Program-made: the position numbers and the translations under genes | Assembly: GCF_003205195.1 (NCBI RefSeq) | Contig: NZ_QJRY01000001.1 | Span: forward strand, 930,001-994,000 | Source of the DNA: Peteryoungia wuzhouensis | Lineage (GTDB): Bacteria; Pseudomonadota; Alphaproteobacteria; Rhizobiales; Rhizobiaceae | DNA: 64,000 bases | Direction of reading: 5' to 3' | Notes under the pieces: model-generated | Database searches by the model: none | What the model saw: the letters and a program-made list of their open reading frames with translations, nothing else | Told to the model about the DNA's origin: nothing | Shown here: in pieces, positions 27,040 through 36,787 of the stretch | How the letters are laid out: the number at the start of each line of letters is the position of its first letter | How positions within the stretch are numbered: the first letter of the stretch is position 1

Positions 27040-28248
27040 TTACGCGGTTGCGGCGGCCTTGGCCCTGATGTGTTCGGCGGCGCGCTCGATGCGGGCGATG
27101 CCCTCACGGGCTTCGGCAGCGGTGACGGTCAGCGGCGGCAGCAGGCGGATGACGTTGTCGCCGGCGGGTACGCCGAGCAGATGCTCGTCGCGCATGGCCA
27201 TCAGCAGTTCGGTGTTTGGCACCTTGGCCTTCATGCCAAGCATCAGGCCCTCGCCGCGCACCTCCTCGATGACATCGGGATAACGATCACCGAGTGACGC
27301 CAGGCCTTGGCGGAAGACAAGGGCGACGTCGCGAACGTGGTCGAGGAAGCCTTCTGCCATCACAACGTCCAGAACGGCATTGCCGACTGCCATGGCAAGC
27401 GGATTGCCGCCATAGGTCGAACCATGGGTTCCGGGTTTCATGCCATAGGCCGCGTCTTCCGTTGCCAGGCAGGCGCCAAGCGGGAAGCCGCCGCCGATAC
27501 CCTTGGCCACGGCCATGAGATCGGGCGTGATGCCGGCCCATTCATGGGCAAAGAGCTTGCCGGTACGGCCGACGCCGCACTGGACTTCGTCGAGGATCAG
27601 GAGCAGTCCGTGCTCATCGCAAATGGCCCGCAGGGCCTTCAGCATCTCGACGGGGATCGGCCGGATACCGCCCTCGCCCTGCACCGGCTCGACAAGGATG
27701 CCGGCCGTCGCTTCCGTGATGGCAGCCTTGACGGCATCGAGATCACCGAAGGGCACCTGGTCGAAGCCCGGCGCCTTCGGCCCGAACCCTTCCAGATATT
27801 TTTCCTGTCCGCCGGCTGCGATCGTTGCGATGGTGCGGCCGTGGAAGGCGCCTTCCATCGTGATGATGTGGAACTTCTCCGGGTGCCCCTTGGCAAAATG
27901 GTAGCGGCGCGCGGTCTTGATGGCGCATTCCAGCGCCTCCGCACCGGAATTCGTGAAGAAGACGCGATCGGCGAACGTTGCTTCCGTCAGGCGGCGGGCA
28001 AGCGTCTCCTGACCCGGAACCTCGTAGAGGTTCGATAGATGCCAGACCTTGTCCGCCTGATCCTTCAGAGCGCCGACCACATGCGGGTGACCGTGGCCGA
28101 CGGAGGTCACGGCAACGCCGGCTGCGAAGTCGAGGTAACGCTCGCCGCTCTCGGTCTCCAGCCACACGCCCTCGCCTCGCTCGAAACGCAGCGGCGCCCG
28201 ATTGTAGGTCTGGTAGAGGGGCGTTGCTTCGGCCATGGCGTTCGTCAT
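27040..28248 (-). CDS. argD: Acetylornithine aminotransferase
   Basis: A 402-residue class III PLP aminotransferase. Seen: [76 protein letters not shown], the PLP-lysine in [17 protein letters not shown] and [19 protein letters not shown]. It catalyses the fourth step of arginine synthesis and may also serve lysine synthesis. argF follows after 20 bases. A second in-frame ATG at 28236 is equally possible as the start; the AGAAGG site is adjacent to the upstream ATG and twelve bases from the inner one. Confidence 0.94.
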   Translation of the reverse strand: MTNAMAEATPLYQTYNRAPLRFERGEGVWLETESGERYLDFAAGVAVTSVGHGHPHVVGALKDQADKVWHLSNLYEVPGQETLARRLTEATFADRVFFTNSGAEALECAIKTARRYHFAKGHPEKFHIITMEGAFHGRTIATIAAGGQEKYLEGFGPKAPGFDQVPFGDLDAVKAAITEATAGILVEPVQGEGGIRPIPVEMLKALRAICDEHGLLLILDEVQCGVGRTGKLFAHEWAGITPDLMAVAKGIGGGFPLGACLATEDAAYGMKPGTHGSTYGGNPLAMAVGNAVLDVVMAEGFLDHVRDVALVFRQGLASLGDRYPDVIEEVRGEGLMLGMKAKVPNTELLMAMRDEHLLGVPAGDNVIRLLPPLTVTAAEAREGIARIERAAEHIRAKAAATA

Positions 28249-28313
28249 CCTTCTGGAGCCCCGCTACTGCTGCGGGAATTCAGCCTCGATGGGCTTTCGA
28301 CAATTAAAAATGC

Positions 28314-28330
28314 CGCCTTGCGGCGGCGTG
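28314..28330 (-). promoter_or_regulatory. Hairpin in the argD leader
   Basis: On the minus strand GCCGCC-GCAA-GGCGGC forms a perfect 6-bp stem, followed by ATTTTTAATT, 65 bases before the argD start. This looks like a small terminator or attenuator within the leader. No leader peptide with an arginine-rich run is apparent. Interpretation is tentative. Confidence 0.4.
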
Positions 28331-28417
28331 GGCACTATCTGCATTTAACCCTGCAATGTCAACGAAACTTGCGGAAAACTCCGTTTTGGCCGTGCGACCC
28401 AGCCGGCGACACCACGC

Positions 28418-28638
28418 GAGTCCCATGGCAGATTCCACCTGTTGCATACTTGACTCACTCGGGAAGCAAGTTGGGGAAAACCACGAAATCGATTCCAGAT
28501 GATTCCTGCGACTCTTGTCACAGAGTCGGCCTGCCACTAGGTTAAATTTCATTAAGAGATTGCATGCGGCGGAAGTGATCACCGACAGTTACGAGGCGGT
28601 TTTGTTTCGAATTCGTTCGAAGCAACGGTGACGGATTC
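28418..28638. promoter_or_regulatory. Dense GANTC (CcrM methylation) cluster before gcrA
   Basis: Eight GANTC sites occur in 221 bases: GAGTC 28418, GATTC 28431, GACTC 28452, GATTC 28491, GATTC 28501, GACTC 28510, GAGTC 28523 and GATTC 28634. Roughly one is expected by chance. CcrM methylates GANTC in alphaproteobacteria, and GcrA binds RNA polymerase and prefers methylated promoters, so the cluster is probably regulatory for gcrA itself. A TTAA-N6-TTAA at 28542-28555 resembles a CtrA site but has one base less spacing than usual. Confidence 0.6.
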
Positions 28639-28673
28639 TGCCATGACACACGCGAGCGGCGGAGAAGTATGGC

Positions 28674-29207
28674 ATGAATTGGACTGATGAGCGGGTTGAA
28701 AAACTGAAGCGTCTCTGGGCCGAAGGCCTGAGCGCGAGCCAGATTGCAGCACAACTGGGCGGCGTGAGCCGAAATGCCGTCATCGGCAAGGTGCACCGAC
28801 TGAACCTGCCTGGTCGTGCGAAAGCCGGCGGCAGCTCCTCCTCGGCCCGTCCTGCCAAGCGCACTGCGACGACCCAGCGCCCGGCGAATTTTCAGGCGCG
28901 CCCGGCAGCTGCAACCACCCGCACCGTGACCCGTGCTGCCGGCGCCACCATGCTCAAGGAAGAAGTCGAAGTCGACGCCTTCCAGGAGATCGAAGTCAGC
29001 CGTCCGCTCAACGTTGTCGTGCCGATCTCGCGCCGCCTGGCGCTGACGGAACTGACGGAACGCACCTGCAAGTGGCCGATCGGCGATCCGATGAAGGACG
29101 ACTTCCATTTCTGCGGCTGCGAAATCAGCGACGCTTCGCCCTATTGCACCTATCACGCGAAGCTCGCCTACCAGCCGGTCAGCGAACGCCGCAAGGCCGC
29201 ACGCTGA
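28674..29207 (+). CDS. gcrA: Cell cycle regulator GcrA
   Basis: A 177-residue GcrA. The N-terminal DNA-binding domain is MNWTDERVEKLKRLWAEGLSASQIAAQLGGVSRNAVIGKVHRL; the linker is Ala/Thr/Arg-rich (residues about 50-110); the C-terminal sigma-interacting domain carries LTERTCKWPIGDPMKDDFHFCGCEIS with the cysteines. GcrA works with sigma 70 at CcrM-methylated promoters to set cell-cycle transcription. Upstream lies a cluster of GANTC sites, downstream a strong terminator. GGAG precedes the ATG. Confidence 0.96.
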   Translation: MNWTDERVEKLKRLWAEGLSASQIAAQLGGVSRNAVIGKVHRLNLPGRAKAGGSSSSARPAKRTATTQRPANFQARPAAATTRTVTRAAGATMLKEEVEVDAFQEIEVSRPLNVVVPISRRLALTELTERTCKWPIGDPMKDDFHFCGCEISDASPYCTYHAKLAYQPVSERRKAAR

Positions 29208-29229
29208 TAGCAGACGCATCGAATACCGG

Positions 29230-29252
29230 ACGGGCCCTTCGGGGCCCGTTTT
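29230..29252 (+). terminator. Intrinsic terminator of gcrA
   Basis: ACGGGCCC-TTCG-GGGCCCGT, an 8-bp stem with a tetraloop, followed by TTTTCG. It lies 23 bases after the gcrA stop codon. Confidence 0.85.
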
Positions 29253-29365
29253 CGTTTCGCCTTTGAGACATGAAAAAATCTGCCCAAGCTCATTCTCTGC
29301 TCAACGGACACGGTCTAAAGGCCTTTTGCCTTTGCAGAGAAGACGAACTTCGTTGGGTCGAGCCT

Positions 29366-30463
29366 TCATTTTTCGTATTCGAGTTGAAGTGCCACGACGT
29401 CCTTTGTTCGTTTTCCATAACGCTTCTCGATGTCGTCAAGCGCCTGGTCAAACTGCCCCAAAGCCGGTTCATCTGATATGGCAATGGCTGCCGCACCGGC
29501 GGGAGCTCGGTCCGAAATGAGATGAAGGCCGGAATGCGTACGAACCGAAGCGGCAGAGGAGGTCGCGACGACCTTCGAACGATAGGTTCTCGACCAAGCG
29601 TCGGATACAAGCGCAAGTGCGACCTCGTTGACACCGGGAAAGACTGGAACGTCCAGGGTTTGATGTCGCCAGAAAGCCAGATAGTTCCACATGATCAAGC
29701 CAATCCTGCCGCTTGTCAGGTGGAACGAGGCGCTATCGTGTTCGGGGCTCCATGCCAGCGGTCCGAGAGCCGTTACCCCGAAATGCGCAGCTGTCGCACT
29801 TGCGGTACGCTCATCGGCGATGCCTTCGACAAGTGCGAGGCTGGCCGGCAGGGAGGCCGTGACGCCGGTCGTCGTCATGACGTTCTGATCGACCACATAT
29901 CGCTTGTTCTGCACCCAGACCGCTTTGGGATATCGAGCTGCGATCTTGTCCATCGCATACCAGTGCGTGGTGGCCTGTCGCCCATCGAGAATACCGGCCT
30001 TGGCAGCGACCCAGGCGCCTTCACATATCGACAGGATGAAGGCCCGGCTTCTGTATTGCCGCGAAACCCATTCGACGATCGCTTCATTCTCGCTGTCATG
30101 CAGGGCGGGGATGACGACGATGTCGGCTCCTTGCCGGTAACGCCTGTCGAATTCCGCGATCGTCATGTCAGCCTCGATGGTGAGCGCCGGCATCAACGTC
30201 ACAGGACCAGGTTTGCTGGAAACGATGATGACGTCGGCCACATCCGCTTCCTTCAAGACACCATAGGGGACGATGAGGTCCGTCGTCTCCGTCCCGGCAT
30301 TATCAGCCACGATTGCGACAAGAGGGCGCAGCCGCCCGGCTTTGGGTTGGGGCACTTCCACGCCAGAAACTTCTGGAGCGGATTGTGACGACAATGTCGC
30401 TCCCGCCAGGATGCAACTCAATGCAAGCGTCACAAGGATAAGGCCTGGTCTGGTCACAGTCAT
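29366..30463 (-). CDS. Exported DJ-1/PfpI family protein
   Basis: A 365-residue protein with an N-terminal signal or membrane segment (LILVTLALSCILAGATL) and two class I glutamine amidotransferase-like parts. The first has the nucleophile cysteine in AFILSICEGAWVAAKAGILDGRQATTHW, as in GlxA-type ligand domains. The last third (DEPALGQFDQALDDIEKRYGKRT) is unusual. No DNA-binding HTH is present, unlike the divergent GlxA gene at 30514 to which its first half is similar in motif order (SICEGAWVAAxAGxLDGRxATTHW vs SVCTGAFVLAAGGYLNGKRATTHW). The start at 30463 is the one before the signal; the longer reading is probably not used. Substrate unknown. Confidence 0.68.
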   Translation of the reverse strand: MTVTRPGLILVTLALSCILAGATLSSQSAPEVSGVEVPQPKAGRLRPLVAIVADNAGTETTDLIVPYGVLKEADVADVIIVSSKPGPVTLMPALTIEADMTIAEFDRRYRQGADIVVIPALHDSENEAIVEWVSRQYRSRAFILSICEGAWVAAKAGILDGRQATTHWYAMDKIAARYPKAVWVQNKRYVVDQNVMTTTGVTASLPASLALVEGIADERTASATAAHFGVTALGPLAWSPEHDSASFHLTSGRIGLIMWNYLAFWRHQTLDVPVFPGVNEVALALVSDAWSRTYRSKVVATSSAASVRTHSGLHLISDRAPAGAAAIAISDEPALGQFDQALDDIEKRYGKRTKDVVALQLEYEK

Positions 30464-30513
30464 CTCCGGATTGCTTTCCAGACGCAGATTACCGGTGTGG
30501 AGGGCTGGCCAAA

Positions 30514-31536
30514 ATGTCAAACATATCGCAATTTGAGCCAATGATGATGGGCGTCTCTTCACACCGGAAGATTGCGTTTATTGGCTATGATGGTGTCCAG
30601 ACACTGGATGTCGTCGGGCCGATGGAAGCGTTTGCGATTGCCAACCAGCATCTGACGGATACCGGGCAATCCTACGAAATCATCCTCGCGTCTCCCTTGG
30701 GCGGGCCGGTATCCTGCAGTGGCCTGACTGGCCTCAGTCTGGGGGGAGCGATCGCCTTGCGGGACCTGCCTTCCGACCTGGACACGATCATCGTTCCCGG
30801 CGGCAGCGAAGACGCGCTTCGCGATCTGATCTTCAACTCGGACCTGCTGCCTTGGCTGTCCACTCGGATCTCGGCAACCCGTCGTCTGGCCAGCGTCTGT
30901 ACCGGAGCCTTTGTATTGGCCGCCGGCGGTTATCTCAATGGCAAGAGGGCGACCACTCATTGGGCTTCGGTCGCACTGCTCGAAAAACTCTGCCCACAGG
31001 CTGTCGTCGAACCAGATGCAATCTTCGTCGCGGATCCGCCCGTTTTCACATCGGCAGGTATCACCGCAGGCATCGACCTTTCGCTGTCGATGATCGAAGC
31101 CGATTTCGGCCACAAAGTTGCTCTGGCTGTGGCCCGTCAGATGGTTCTTTTCATGCGGCGCCCAGGAGGGCAGTCACAGTTCAGCAGCAGCCTTGCCATC
31201 CAAAGCGACGTGGCGCCGCGCTTGCGATCGCTCCTTCACGATATCATCGGGAATCCGGTTGGCGACTTATCGGGCCCGGCTCTCGCGGCGCGATGCGGAA
31301 TGAGCGAACGCAGCTTTTCGCGCGCTTTCCGCAAACAGACCGGAACGACGCCTGCGCAGTTCGTCGAAACCATCCGGATCGATCGAGCGAAGCTACTGCT
31401 GGAAAGCTCGGATTGGCCGCTTGCACGAATTGCAGAGCGATCCGGTTTCGGCAGCTTGTATACGCTTCACAGGGTTTTCCAGAAGCGGTTGAGTATCACG
31501 CCCTCTTTTTACCGCGAACGTTTCGCAACGCGCTGA
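30514..31536 (+). CDS. GlxA family transcriptional regulator (DJ-1/PfpI + AraC HTH)
   Basis: A 340-residue regulator. Residues about 15-190 form a DJ-1/PfpI-like domain (KIAFIGYDGVQTLDVVGPMEAFAIAN, VCTGAFVLAAGGYLNGKRATTHWASV). The C-terminal about 100 residues are an AraC HTH pair (GMSERSFSRAFRKQTGTTPAQFVETIRIDRAKLLLESSDWPLARIAERSGFGSLYTLHRVFQKRLSITPSFYRERF). It is divergent from the exported DJ-1 protein, so it may control that gene. The first in-frame ATG at 30514 has GGAGG upstream; 30541 is an alternative. The effector is unknown. Confidence 0.87.
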   Translation: MSNISQFEPMMMGVSSHRKIAFIGYDGVQTLDVVGPMEAFAIANQHLTDTGQSYEIILASPLGGPVSCSGLTGLSLGGAIALRDLPSDLDTIIVPGGSEDALRDLIFNSDLLPWLSTRISATRRLASVCTGAFVLAAGGYLNGKRATTHWASVALLEKLCPQAVVEPDAIFVADPPVFTSAGITAGIDLSLSMIEADFGHKVALAVARQMVLFMRRPGGQSQFSSSLAIQSDVAPRLRSLLHDIIGNPVGDLSGPALAARCGMSERSFSRAFRKQTGTTPAQFVETIRIDRAKLLLESSDWPLARIAERSGFGSLYTLHRVFQKRLSITPSFYRERFATR

Positions 31537-31613
31537 TCAAACAGCACTTTATTCGCAAAGCCCTGCTGTCTCAGCCGGTTGGTGCCCTCCGAATACATTT
31601 CCTTTCGGGCAAA

Positions 31614-32300
31614 TCATGCTTCCATGGAGTAGCCCGCGCCGCGAACGGTGCGGATGACATCCTGCATGTTGGAGAAGTTCAGAGCCTTGCGCAGGCGCCC
31701 GACATGCACGTCAACGGTGCGTTCATCGACATAGATATCGTGGCCCCAGACGCCATCCAGCAGCTGCGAGCGGGAGAAGACGCGACCGGGCGATGTCATG
31801 AGAAACTCGAGAAGGCGGAACTCGGTCGGGCCGAGGCGGACTTCGCGGCTCTTGCGATGAACGCGATGGGTTTCGCGATCAAGCTCGATGTCGCCGCAAC
31901 GCAGGACGCTCGACAGCACTTCGGGCTTTGCCCGTCGCAGCATCGCCTTGACACGGGCCATCAGTTCCGGCGTCGAGAACGGTTTGACGACATAGTCGTC
32001 CGCACCCGTCGCCAGACCGCGTACCCGCTCGCTTTCCTCGCCACGCGCCGTCAGCATAATGATCGGCAGGCGCTCGGTCTCCGGACGGACGCGCAGGCGC
32101 CGGCAGAGCTCGATGCCGGAAACGCCCGGGAGCATCCAGTCGAGGATCAGCAGGTCCGGCACCCGTTCCTGCAGACGGATCTCGGCCTCGTCGCCGCGCA
32201 AGATCGTCTCGACCTCGTATCCTTCCGACTCCAGATTGTAACGCAGGAGGACGCTCAGCGCCTCCTCGTCTTCGACGACGGCAATTTTCGGCTGCATCAA
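31614..32300 (-). CDS. phoB: Phosphate regulon response regulator PhoB
   Basis: A 228-residue OmpR-type regulator with receiver aspartate D54 in DLLILDWMLPGVSG, acid patch EDE at 10-12, and Lys in VVKPFSTPEL; the winged-helix C-terminus includes RVFSRSQLLDGVWGHDIYVDERTVDVHVGRLRKAL. It activates Pho genes when phosphorylated by PhoR. It is the last gene of the leftward pstSCAB-phoU-phoB group. Confidence 0.95.
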   Translation of the reverse strand: MMQPKIAVVEDEEALSVLLRYNLESEGYEVETILRGDEAEIRLQERVPDLLILDWMLPGVSGIELCRRLRVRPETERLPIIMLTARGEESERVRGLATGADDYVVKPFSTPELMARVKAMLRRAKPEVLSSVLRCGDIELDRETHRVHRKSREVRLGPTEFRLLEFLMTSPGRVFSRSQLLDGVWGHDIYVDERTVDVHVGRLRKALNFSNMQDVIRTVRGAGYSMEA

Positions 32301-32325
32301 ACCATTACCTCGCTTCGGCCACGGC

Positions 32326-33039
32326 TCATTCGTTGATCGCGCCGACGGAAGACGTCAGGTCTTCCTTCGGGCGTTCGCCTTCGGGAACCGCACCGGTGGT
32401 CATGTAATAGATCGTCTCGGCGATGTTCGTTGCGTGGTCGCCGATGCGCTCGATGTTCTTGGCACAGAACAGAAGATGCGTGCAGCTGGTGATGTTGCGC
32501 GGATCTTCCATCATGTAGGTCAGCAGTTCGCGGAACAGCGAGGTGTAGATCGCGTCGATCTCCTCGTCGCGGTCACGGATCGACTTCGCCTTCTCGGCAG
32601 AGCGGGTCGTGTAGACGTCGAGCACTTCCTTGAGCTGGGCGAGTGCCAGGTCGGAGAGATGTTCGAGGCCACGGGCGAGCTTGCGCGGAACGCCTGTTGC
32701 CTGGATGGCAACGACACGCTTCGAATTGCTCTTGCCGAGATCGCCGACGCGCTCAAGGTCGGCGGCGATGCGAAGGGCACCGATGATTTCACGAAGATCC
32801 GAGGCGACCGGCTGGCGCTTGGCGATGGTGACAACGGCCTTTTCGCCGATTTCCTTTTCCATCGCGTCCATGACGACGTCGTCGGAGATGACCTTCTGGG
32901 CAAGTGCTGCGTCGGAATTGACCAACGAACGTACACTTTCAGCGACCATCTGCTCCGCAAGACCGCCCATCTCGGAGATGCGGCGCATCAGAAATTTCAG
33001 TTCCTCGTCGAAGGCCGAATAGATGTGTGAGGAAGCCAT
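32326..33039 (-). CDS. phoU: Phosphate transport system regulator PhoU
   Basis: A 237-residue all-helical protein of two PhoU repeats (SSHIYSAFDEELKFLMRRISEMGGLAEQMVAESVRSLVN, EIIGALRIAADLERVGDLGKSNSKR, FCAKNIERIGDHATNIAETIYYM), with the metal-cluster EXXXD motifs of the family in ADLERVGD and NIERIGDHATN. It transmits the state of the Pst transporter to PhoR. The RBS and start MASSHIY are consistent with family length. Confidence 0.95.
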   Translation of the reverse strand: MASSHIYSAFDEELKFLMRRISEMGGLAEQMVAESVRSLVNSDAALAQKVISDDVVMDAMEKEIGEKAVVTIAKRQPVASDLREIIGALRIAADLERVGDLGKSNSKRVVAIQATGVPRKLARGLEHLSDLALAQLKEVLDVYTTRSAEKAKSIRDRDEEIDAIYTSLFRELLTYMMEDPRNITSCTHLLFCAKNIERIGDHATNIAETIYYMTTGAVPEGERPKEDLTSSVGAINE

Positions 33040-33085
33040 AGCCTAATCCTTGATGTTGAAGAGAGCCTGATGTGACCGAGAAAAC

Positions 33086-33898
33086 TCAGCCGAAGCGGCC
33101 CATGATGTAGTCCTGCGTGCGCTGGTCGTCCGGGTTGGTGAACATCTTGTCGGTGTCGTTTTCTTCGACGAGCTCGCCCAGGTGGAACATGGCCGTGCGC
33201 TGGGAGACGCGGGCGGCCTGCTGCATCGAGTGCGTGACGATGACGATCGTGTAGTTCTCGCGCAGTTCGTGGATCAGCTCCTCGACCTTGGCGGTCGCGA
33301 TCGGGTCGAGCGCCGAACAGGGCTCGTCCATCAGGATGACTTCCGGGCTGACGGCAACGGCGCGGGCAATGCACAAGCGCTGCTGCTGACCACCCGACAG
33401 ACCGGTGCCGGCGGCATCCAGGCGATCCTTGACTTCGTTCCAGAGGCCGGCCTTCTGCAGCGCGGTCGAGACGATCTCATCGAGATCGGCCTTGTTCTTG
33501 GCCAGACCGTGGATACGCGGGCCGTAGGCGACGTTTTCGTAGATCGACTTCGGGAACGGGTTCGGCTTCTGGAAGACCATGCCGACCTTGGCGCGGAGCT
33601 GCACCGGGTCGACCTTGGTGTCGTAGATGTTCTCGGCATCAATCAGGATGTTGCCCTCGACGCGGCAGCTCGCGATCGTGTCGTTCATCCGGTTGATGCA
33701 GCGCAGGAAGGTCGACTTGCCACAGCCCGACGGGCCGATGAAGGCGGTCACAGAGCGCGGACGGATCTCGATGTTCACATCCCGCAGGGCCTGCTTCTCA
33801 CCGTAGTAAACCTGCACGTCGCGTGCGGTGATCTTGGATTCAGTCATGATTGGCGCTTTCGTCGTCGTCATCTTTGTCGAGAGATTGTTCATCATCAT
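33086..33898 (-). CDS. pstB: Phosphate ABC transporter ATP-binding protein PstB
   Basis: An ABC ATPase of about 270 residues with Walker [11 protein letters not shown]-loop [12 protein letters not shown], signature [14 protein letters not shown], Walker [13 protein letters not shown] and the H in VTHSMQQA, with the PstB-specific RCINRMND. Three consecutive ATG codons follow AAGGGGG; 33898 is the first and the inner ones are possible. It overlaps the pstA end region by gene order and powers the Pst importer. Confidence 0.95.
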   Translation of the reverse strand: MMMNNLSTKMTTTKAPIMTESKITARDVQVYYGEKQALRDVNIEIRPRSVTAFIGPSGCGKSTFLRCINRMNDTIASCRVEGNILIDAENIYDTKVDPVQLRAKVGMVFQKPNPFPKSIYENVAYGPRIHGLAKNKADLDEIVSTALQKAGLWNEVKDRLDAAGTGLSGGQQQRLCIARAVAVSPEVILMDEPCSALDPIATAKVEELIHELRENYTIVIVTHSMQQAARVSQRTAMFHLGELVEENDTDKMFTNPDDQRTQDYIMGRFG

Positions 33899-33906
33899 AC
33901 ACCCCC

Positions 33907-35262
33907 TTACCAACGACGCTCAAAGCGGCGACGAAGAATGATTGCTACCAGGTTCATCAGGATCAGGAAGACCAGGAGGACGATGATGGCGCCGGAGGCG
34001 CGCTCCACGAAAGCCGGGTCACCGCGCTGGGTCCAGTTGTAGACCTGCACCGGCAGAGCCGAAGCGGGCTGGAAGAAACCGTCCGGCGGACCGGAGGGGA
34101 ATTCCTTGACGAAGGCGACCATGCCGATCAGGAGCAGCGGTGCGGTTTCGCCGAGCGCACGGGCCAGGCCGATGATCGCGCCGGTCAGGATGCCCGGCAT
34201 GGCGAGCGGCAGCACGTGGTGGAAGATCGACTGCATCTTCGAGGCCCCGACGCCGAGCGCGGCATCGCGGATCGAGGGCGGGACCGCCTTCAGCGCCGAA
34301 CGGGTGGCGATGATGATGGTCGGCAGCGTCATCAGGGTCAGCACTAGGCCACCCACCACCGGTGCCGATTGCGGCAGGCCGATGAAGTTGATCAGCACGG
34401 CAAGACCCAGGATACCGAAGACGATGGAGGGAACGGCCGCCAGGTTGGCGATGTTCACTTCGATGAGGTCGGTAAACCAGTTCTGCGGCGCAAATTCCTC
34501 AAGATAGATCGAGGTGGCGACACCGATCGGTAGCGACAGGACCAGCACGATCAGCATCATATAGGCCGAGCCGATGACGGCGATGCCGAGGCCGGCCGCT
34601 TCCGGACGGGTGTCCGATGCATCGGGGGCGGTGAAGAAGGCCCAGTTGAACTTGGTCACCAGGATGCCGGCCTGCTTCAGCGTGTCGGCGAGCACGAGCT
34701 GCTCGGGCGAAACGTTGCGGTCGAGCTTGGCGCTCTCCATTGTCACGCGGCCCTTGTAGTAGCCGTCGATGCGGCCGGCGGCGAGCAGGTCGAAGGAGAC
34801 CGTCTTGCCGATGACAGAGGGATCAGCCAGCACGTAGTTGCGCAGGTTGGCCGGGCCATCCTTGGAGATCAGTTCACCAACCGTCTTGGGCGTCAGGCCT
34901 TCCGAGGCCAGCCCCTTGGCGGCGATTGCGTCACCCAGCGCCTTTTCGATCAGCGGTGTGTAGCCGAAGGTCGAGACCTTGGCGATGGCAGCGCGATCAC
35001 CGGTGCCGGACGGATCGAGCTTGGCCGGATCGAGATAGACATCGATCGTGATATAGGTCTGCTGGAAGGACGACAGACCGTTCGACAAGATCGAGGCGAG
35101 CAGACCGACGAGCGCGATGATGCCGAATGCAACGGCAGCCTTGCCGATGAGGCGGAAGCGGGCTTCGGCGGCGTTGCGCTTGCGGGTGCGTTCGTCGAGG
35201 TTCAGGAGAGACTTCGGCTGCCCCTTTGCTGCGGGGGCTCCGAATGCGGTGAGGTCGGTCAT
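33907..35262 (-). CDS. pstA: Phosphate ABC transporter permease PstA
   Basis: A 451-residue permease, longer than the Escherichia coli protein because of an N-terminal extension ([41 protein letters not shown] plus a periplasmic loop of about 150 residues), typical of alphaproteobacterial PstA. The permease EAA-type loop is in [48 protein letters not shown]. Its start shares four bases with the end of pstC (35259-35262). Confidence 0.93.
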   Translation of the reverse strand: MTDLTAFGAPAAKGQPKSLLNLDERTRKRNAAEARFRLIGKAAVAFGIIALVGLLASILSNGLSSFQQTYITIDVYLDPAKLDPSGTGDRAAIAKVSTFGYTPLIEKALGDAIAAKGLASEGLTPKTVGELISKDGPANLRNYVLADPSVIGKTVSFDLLAAGRIDGYYKGRVTMESAKLDRNVSPEQLVLADTLKQAGILVTKFNWAFFTAPDASDTRPEAAGLGIAVIGSAYMMLIVLVLSLPIGVATSIYLEEFAPQNWFTDLIEVNIANLAAVPSIVFGILGLAVLINFIGLPQSAPVVGGLVLTLMTLPTIIIATRSALKAVPPSIRDAALGVGASKMQSIFHHVLPLAMPGILTGAIIGLARALGETAPLLLIGMVAFVKEFPSGPPDGFFQPASALPVQVYNWTQRGDPAFVERASGAIIVLLVFLILMNLVAIILRRRFERRW

Positions 35263-36719
35263 TCGTACTGCTCCCGGTACTTACGGACAATGTAGAGGGC
35301 GATCACGTTCAGAAGGAGCGTGATGACGAAGAGGGTGAGGCCGAGCGCGAAGGCGACCAGGGTCTCTGGGCTTGCGAATTCGGTGTCGCCCGTCAGCTGG
35401 CTGACGATCTTGACGGTCACCGTCGTCATGGCCTCGAAGGGATTGAGATCGAGCTTGGCCGAGGCACCGGCCCCGAGCACGACGATCATGGTTTCCCCGA
35501 TCGCGCGGCTGGCCGCCAGAAGCACGGCACCGACGATGCCCGGAAGGGCGGCCGGCAGGACAACCTGCTTGATCGTCTCCGACTGGGTGGAACCGAGCGC
35601 ATAGGAACCGTCACGCAGCGCCTGGGGCACGGCATTGATGATGTCGTCCGACAGCGACGAGACGAAGGGGATGATCATCACGCCCATGACGAGACCGGCG
35701 GTCAGGACGGACGAGGATGAGCTTCCGAGACCGAGCGGCTGGGCGAGCCAGTCGCGCAGGAAGGGACCGACCGTGACGAGCGCGAAAAGGCCGTAGACGA
35801 TGGTCGGGATACCGGCGAGCATTTCGATGGCCGGCTTGACGATGCTGCGGGTCTTCGGGCCGGCATATTCCGACAGAAAGACCGCGATCATCAGGCCGAT
35901 CGGAACCGCGATCACCAGCGAGATCAGCGAGACGTAGAACGTGCCCCAGAGAAGCGGCAGGATGCCGAGGTCGGAGCCACCGCGGAACTGCGGGTTCCAG
36001 ACCGTCGAGAAGAAGAAGTCCTGCGCCGGATAGATGGTGAAGAAGACATAGGTTTCGACAACCAGCGAGCCGACGATGCCGACCGTGGTCATGATCGCCA
36101 CCAGCGAGGAGATCATCAGGATCGCCTTGACGAAGCTCTCGCTGATGTTGCGCGCCCGAAGCTCGGGGTCGATGCGGATGTAGGCAAGCGGCAGGGCACC
36201 GATGGCGAGCGCAAACACGGCGATGGTCATCAGAAGCTGGCTGAAGTCGATATCAGCACGATAAGCCTTGGCAGCCTCGAAGACCTCGGCCGGGACATCC
36301 GCGCCGAGCGCGATGCCGACACCGGCCAGGCGGCTGCGGATATTGTCGGCGTCCAGTGCCTTGATATCGACATTGCTGCCAGCCTTCGCCTCGGTTTCAC
36401 GCAGAACGGCAAGCCCGTCGCCGATGCGGCGGACATCCGCCATGACGAGGCTGTGGGCGCCACCTTCGGGAACCGACGCGTCCGTGATCATGCCGCTGAT
36501 CCGGCCATCGATGATCGGATGCTGCACGGTCAGCCAGATCATCAGCAGGATCAGCGCCGGCACGGCGGTGATCAGTGCGACCGTCTGGCCGTAGAAACCA
36601 GGAAGAGAATGCAGCTTCATGCCACGCTCTGCCGAGAGGGCCATTGCCCGCCGCCTGCCGAGGCCGTAGCCGATTGCCGCAAGGGCCAATACGCCCAGGA
36701 TGATGATACTCACGTCCAT
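35259..36719 (-). CDS. pstC: Phosphate ABC transporter permease PstC
   Basis: A 486-residue permease with two membrane segments before a large periplasmic loop (residues about 65-165) and the permease core with YGLFALVTVGPFLRDWL, SSLSDDIINAVPQALRDGSYALGSTQSETIKQVVLPAALPGIVGAVLLAASRAIGETMIVVLGAG. The extended N-terminus is the long alphaproteobacterial type. It overlaps pstA by four bases and follows the pstS-pstC hairpin. Confidence 0.94.
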   Translation of the reverse strand: MDVSIIILGVLALAAIGYGLGRRRAMALSAERGMKLHSLPGFYGQTVALITAVPALILLMIWLTVQHPIIDGRISGMITDASVPEGGAHSLVMADVRRIGDGLAVLRETEAKAGSNVDIKALDADNIRSRLAGVGIALGADVPAEVFEAAKAYRADIDFSQLLMTIAVFALAIGALPLAYIRIDPELRARNISESFVKAILMISSLVAIMTTVGIVGSLVVETYVFFTIYPAQDFFFSTVWNPQFRGGSDLGILPLLWGTFYVSLISLVIAVPIGLMIAVFLSEYAGPKTRSIVKPAIEMLAGIPTIVYGLFALVTVGPFLRDWLAQPLGLGSSSSSVLTAGLVMGVMIIPFVSSLSDDIINAVPQALRDGSYALGSTQSETIKQVVLPAALPGIVGAVLLAASRAIGETMIVVLGAGASAKLDLNPFEAMTTVTVKIVSQLTGDTEFASPETLVAFALGLTLFVITLLLNVIALYIVRKYREQYE

Positions 36720-36749
36720 TTTGCCCCGCCATGTCTCCTGGAAACGGAA

Positions 36750-36775
36750 ACCGGCGGCACTTTGGTGCCGCCGGT
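36750..36775 (-). promoter_or_regulatory. Hairpin between pstS and pstC
   Basis: ACCGGCGGCAC and GTGCCGCCGGT form a perfect 11-bp stem with a TTTG loop in the 68-base gap between pstS and pstC. On the minus (transcribed) strand it is followed by TTTCCGTTTCC, so it may act as a partial terminator or 3' end protector that lets pstS mRNA exceed that of the permease genes, as described in other pst operons. Confidence 0.65.
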
Positions 36776-36787
36776 CAAACTCGAGAC

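Noticed and set aside
28249..28345. Leader peptide for argD attenuation
   Set aside because: A 26-codon frame (MQIVPTPPQGG...) exists but lacks an RBS and an arginine run.
28542..28555. CtrA site before gcrA
   Set aside because: TTAA-N6-TTAA has one base less spacing than the TTAA-N7-TTAA consensus, so it is not called as a site.
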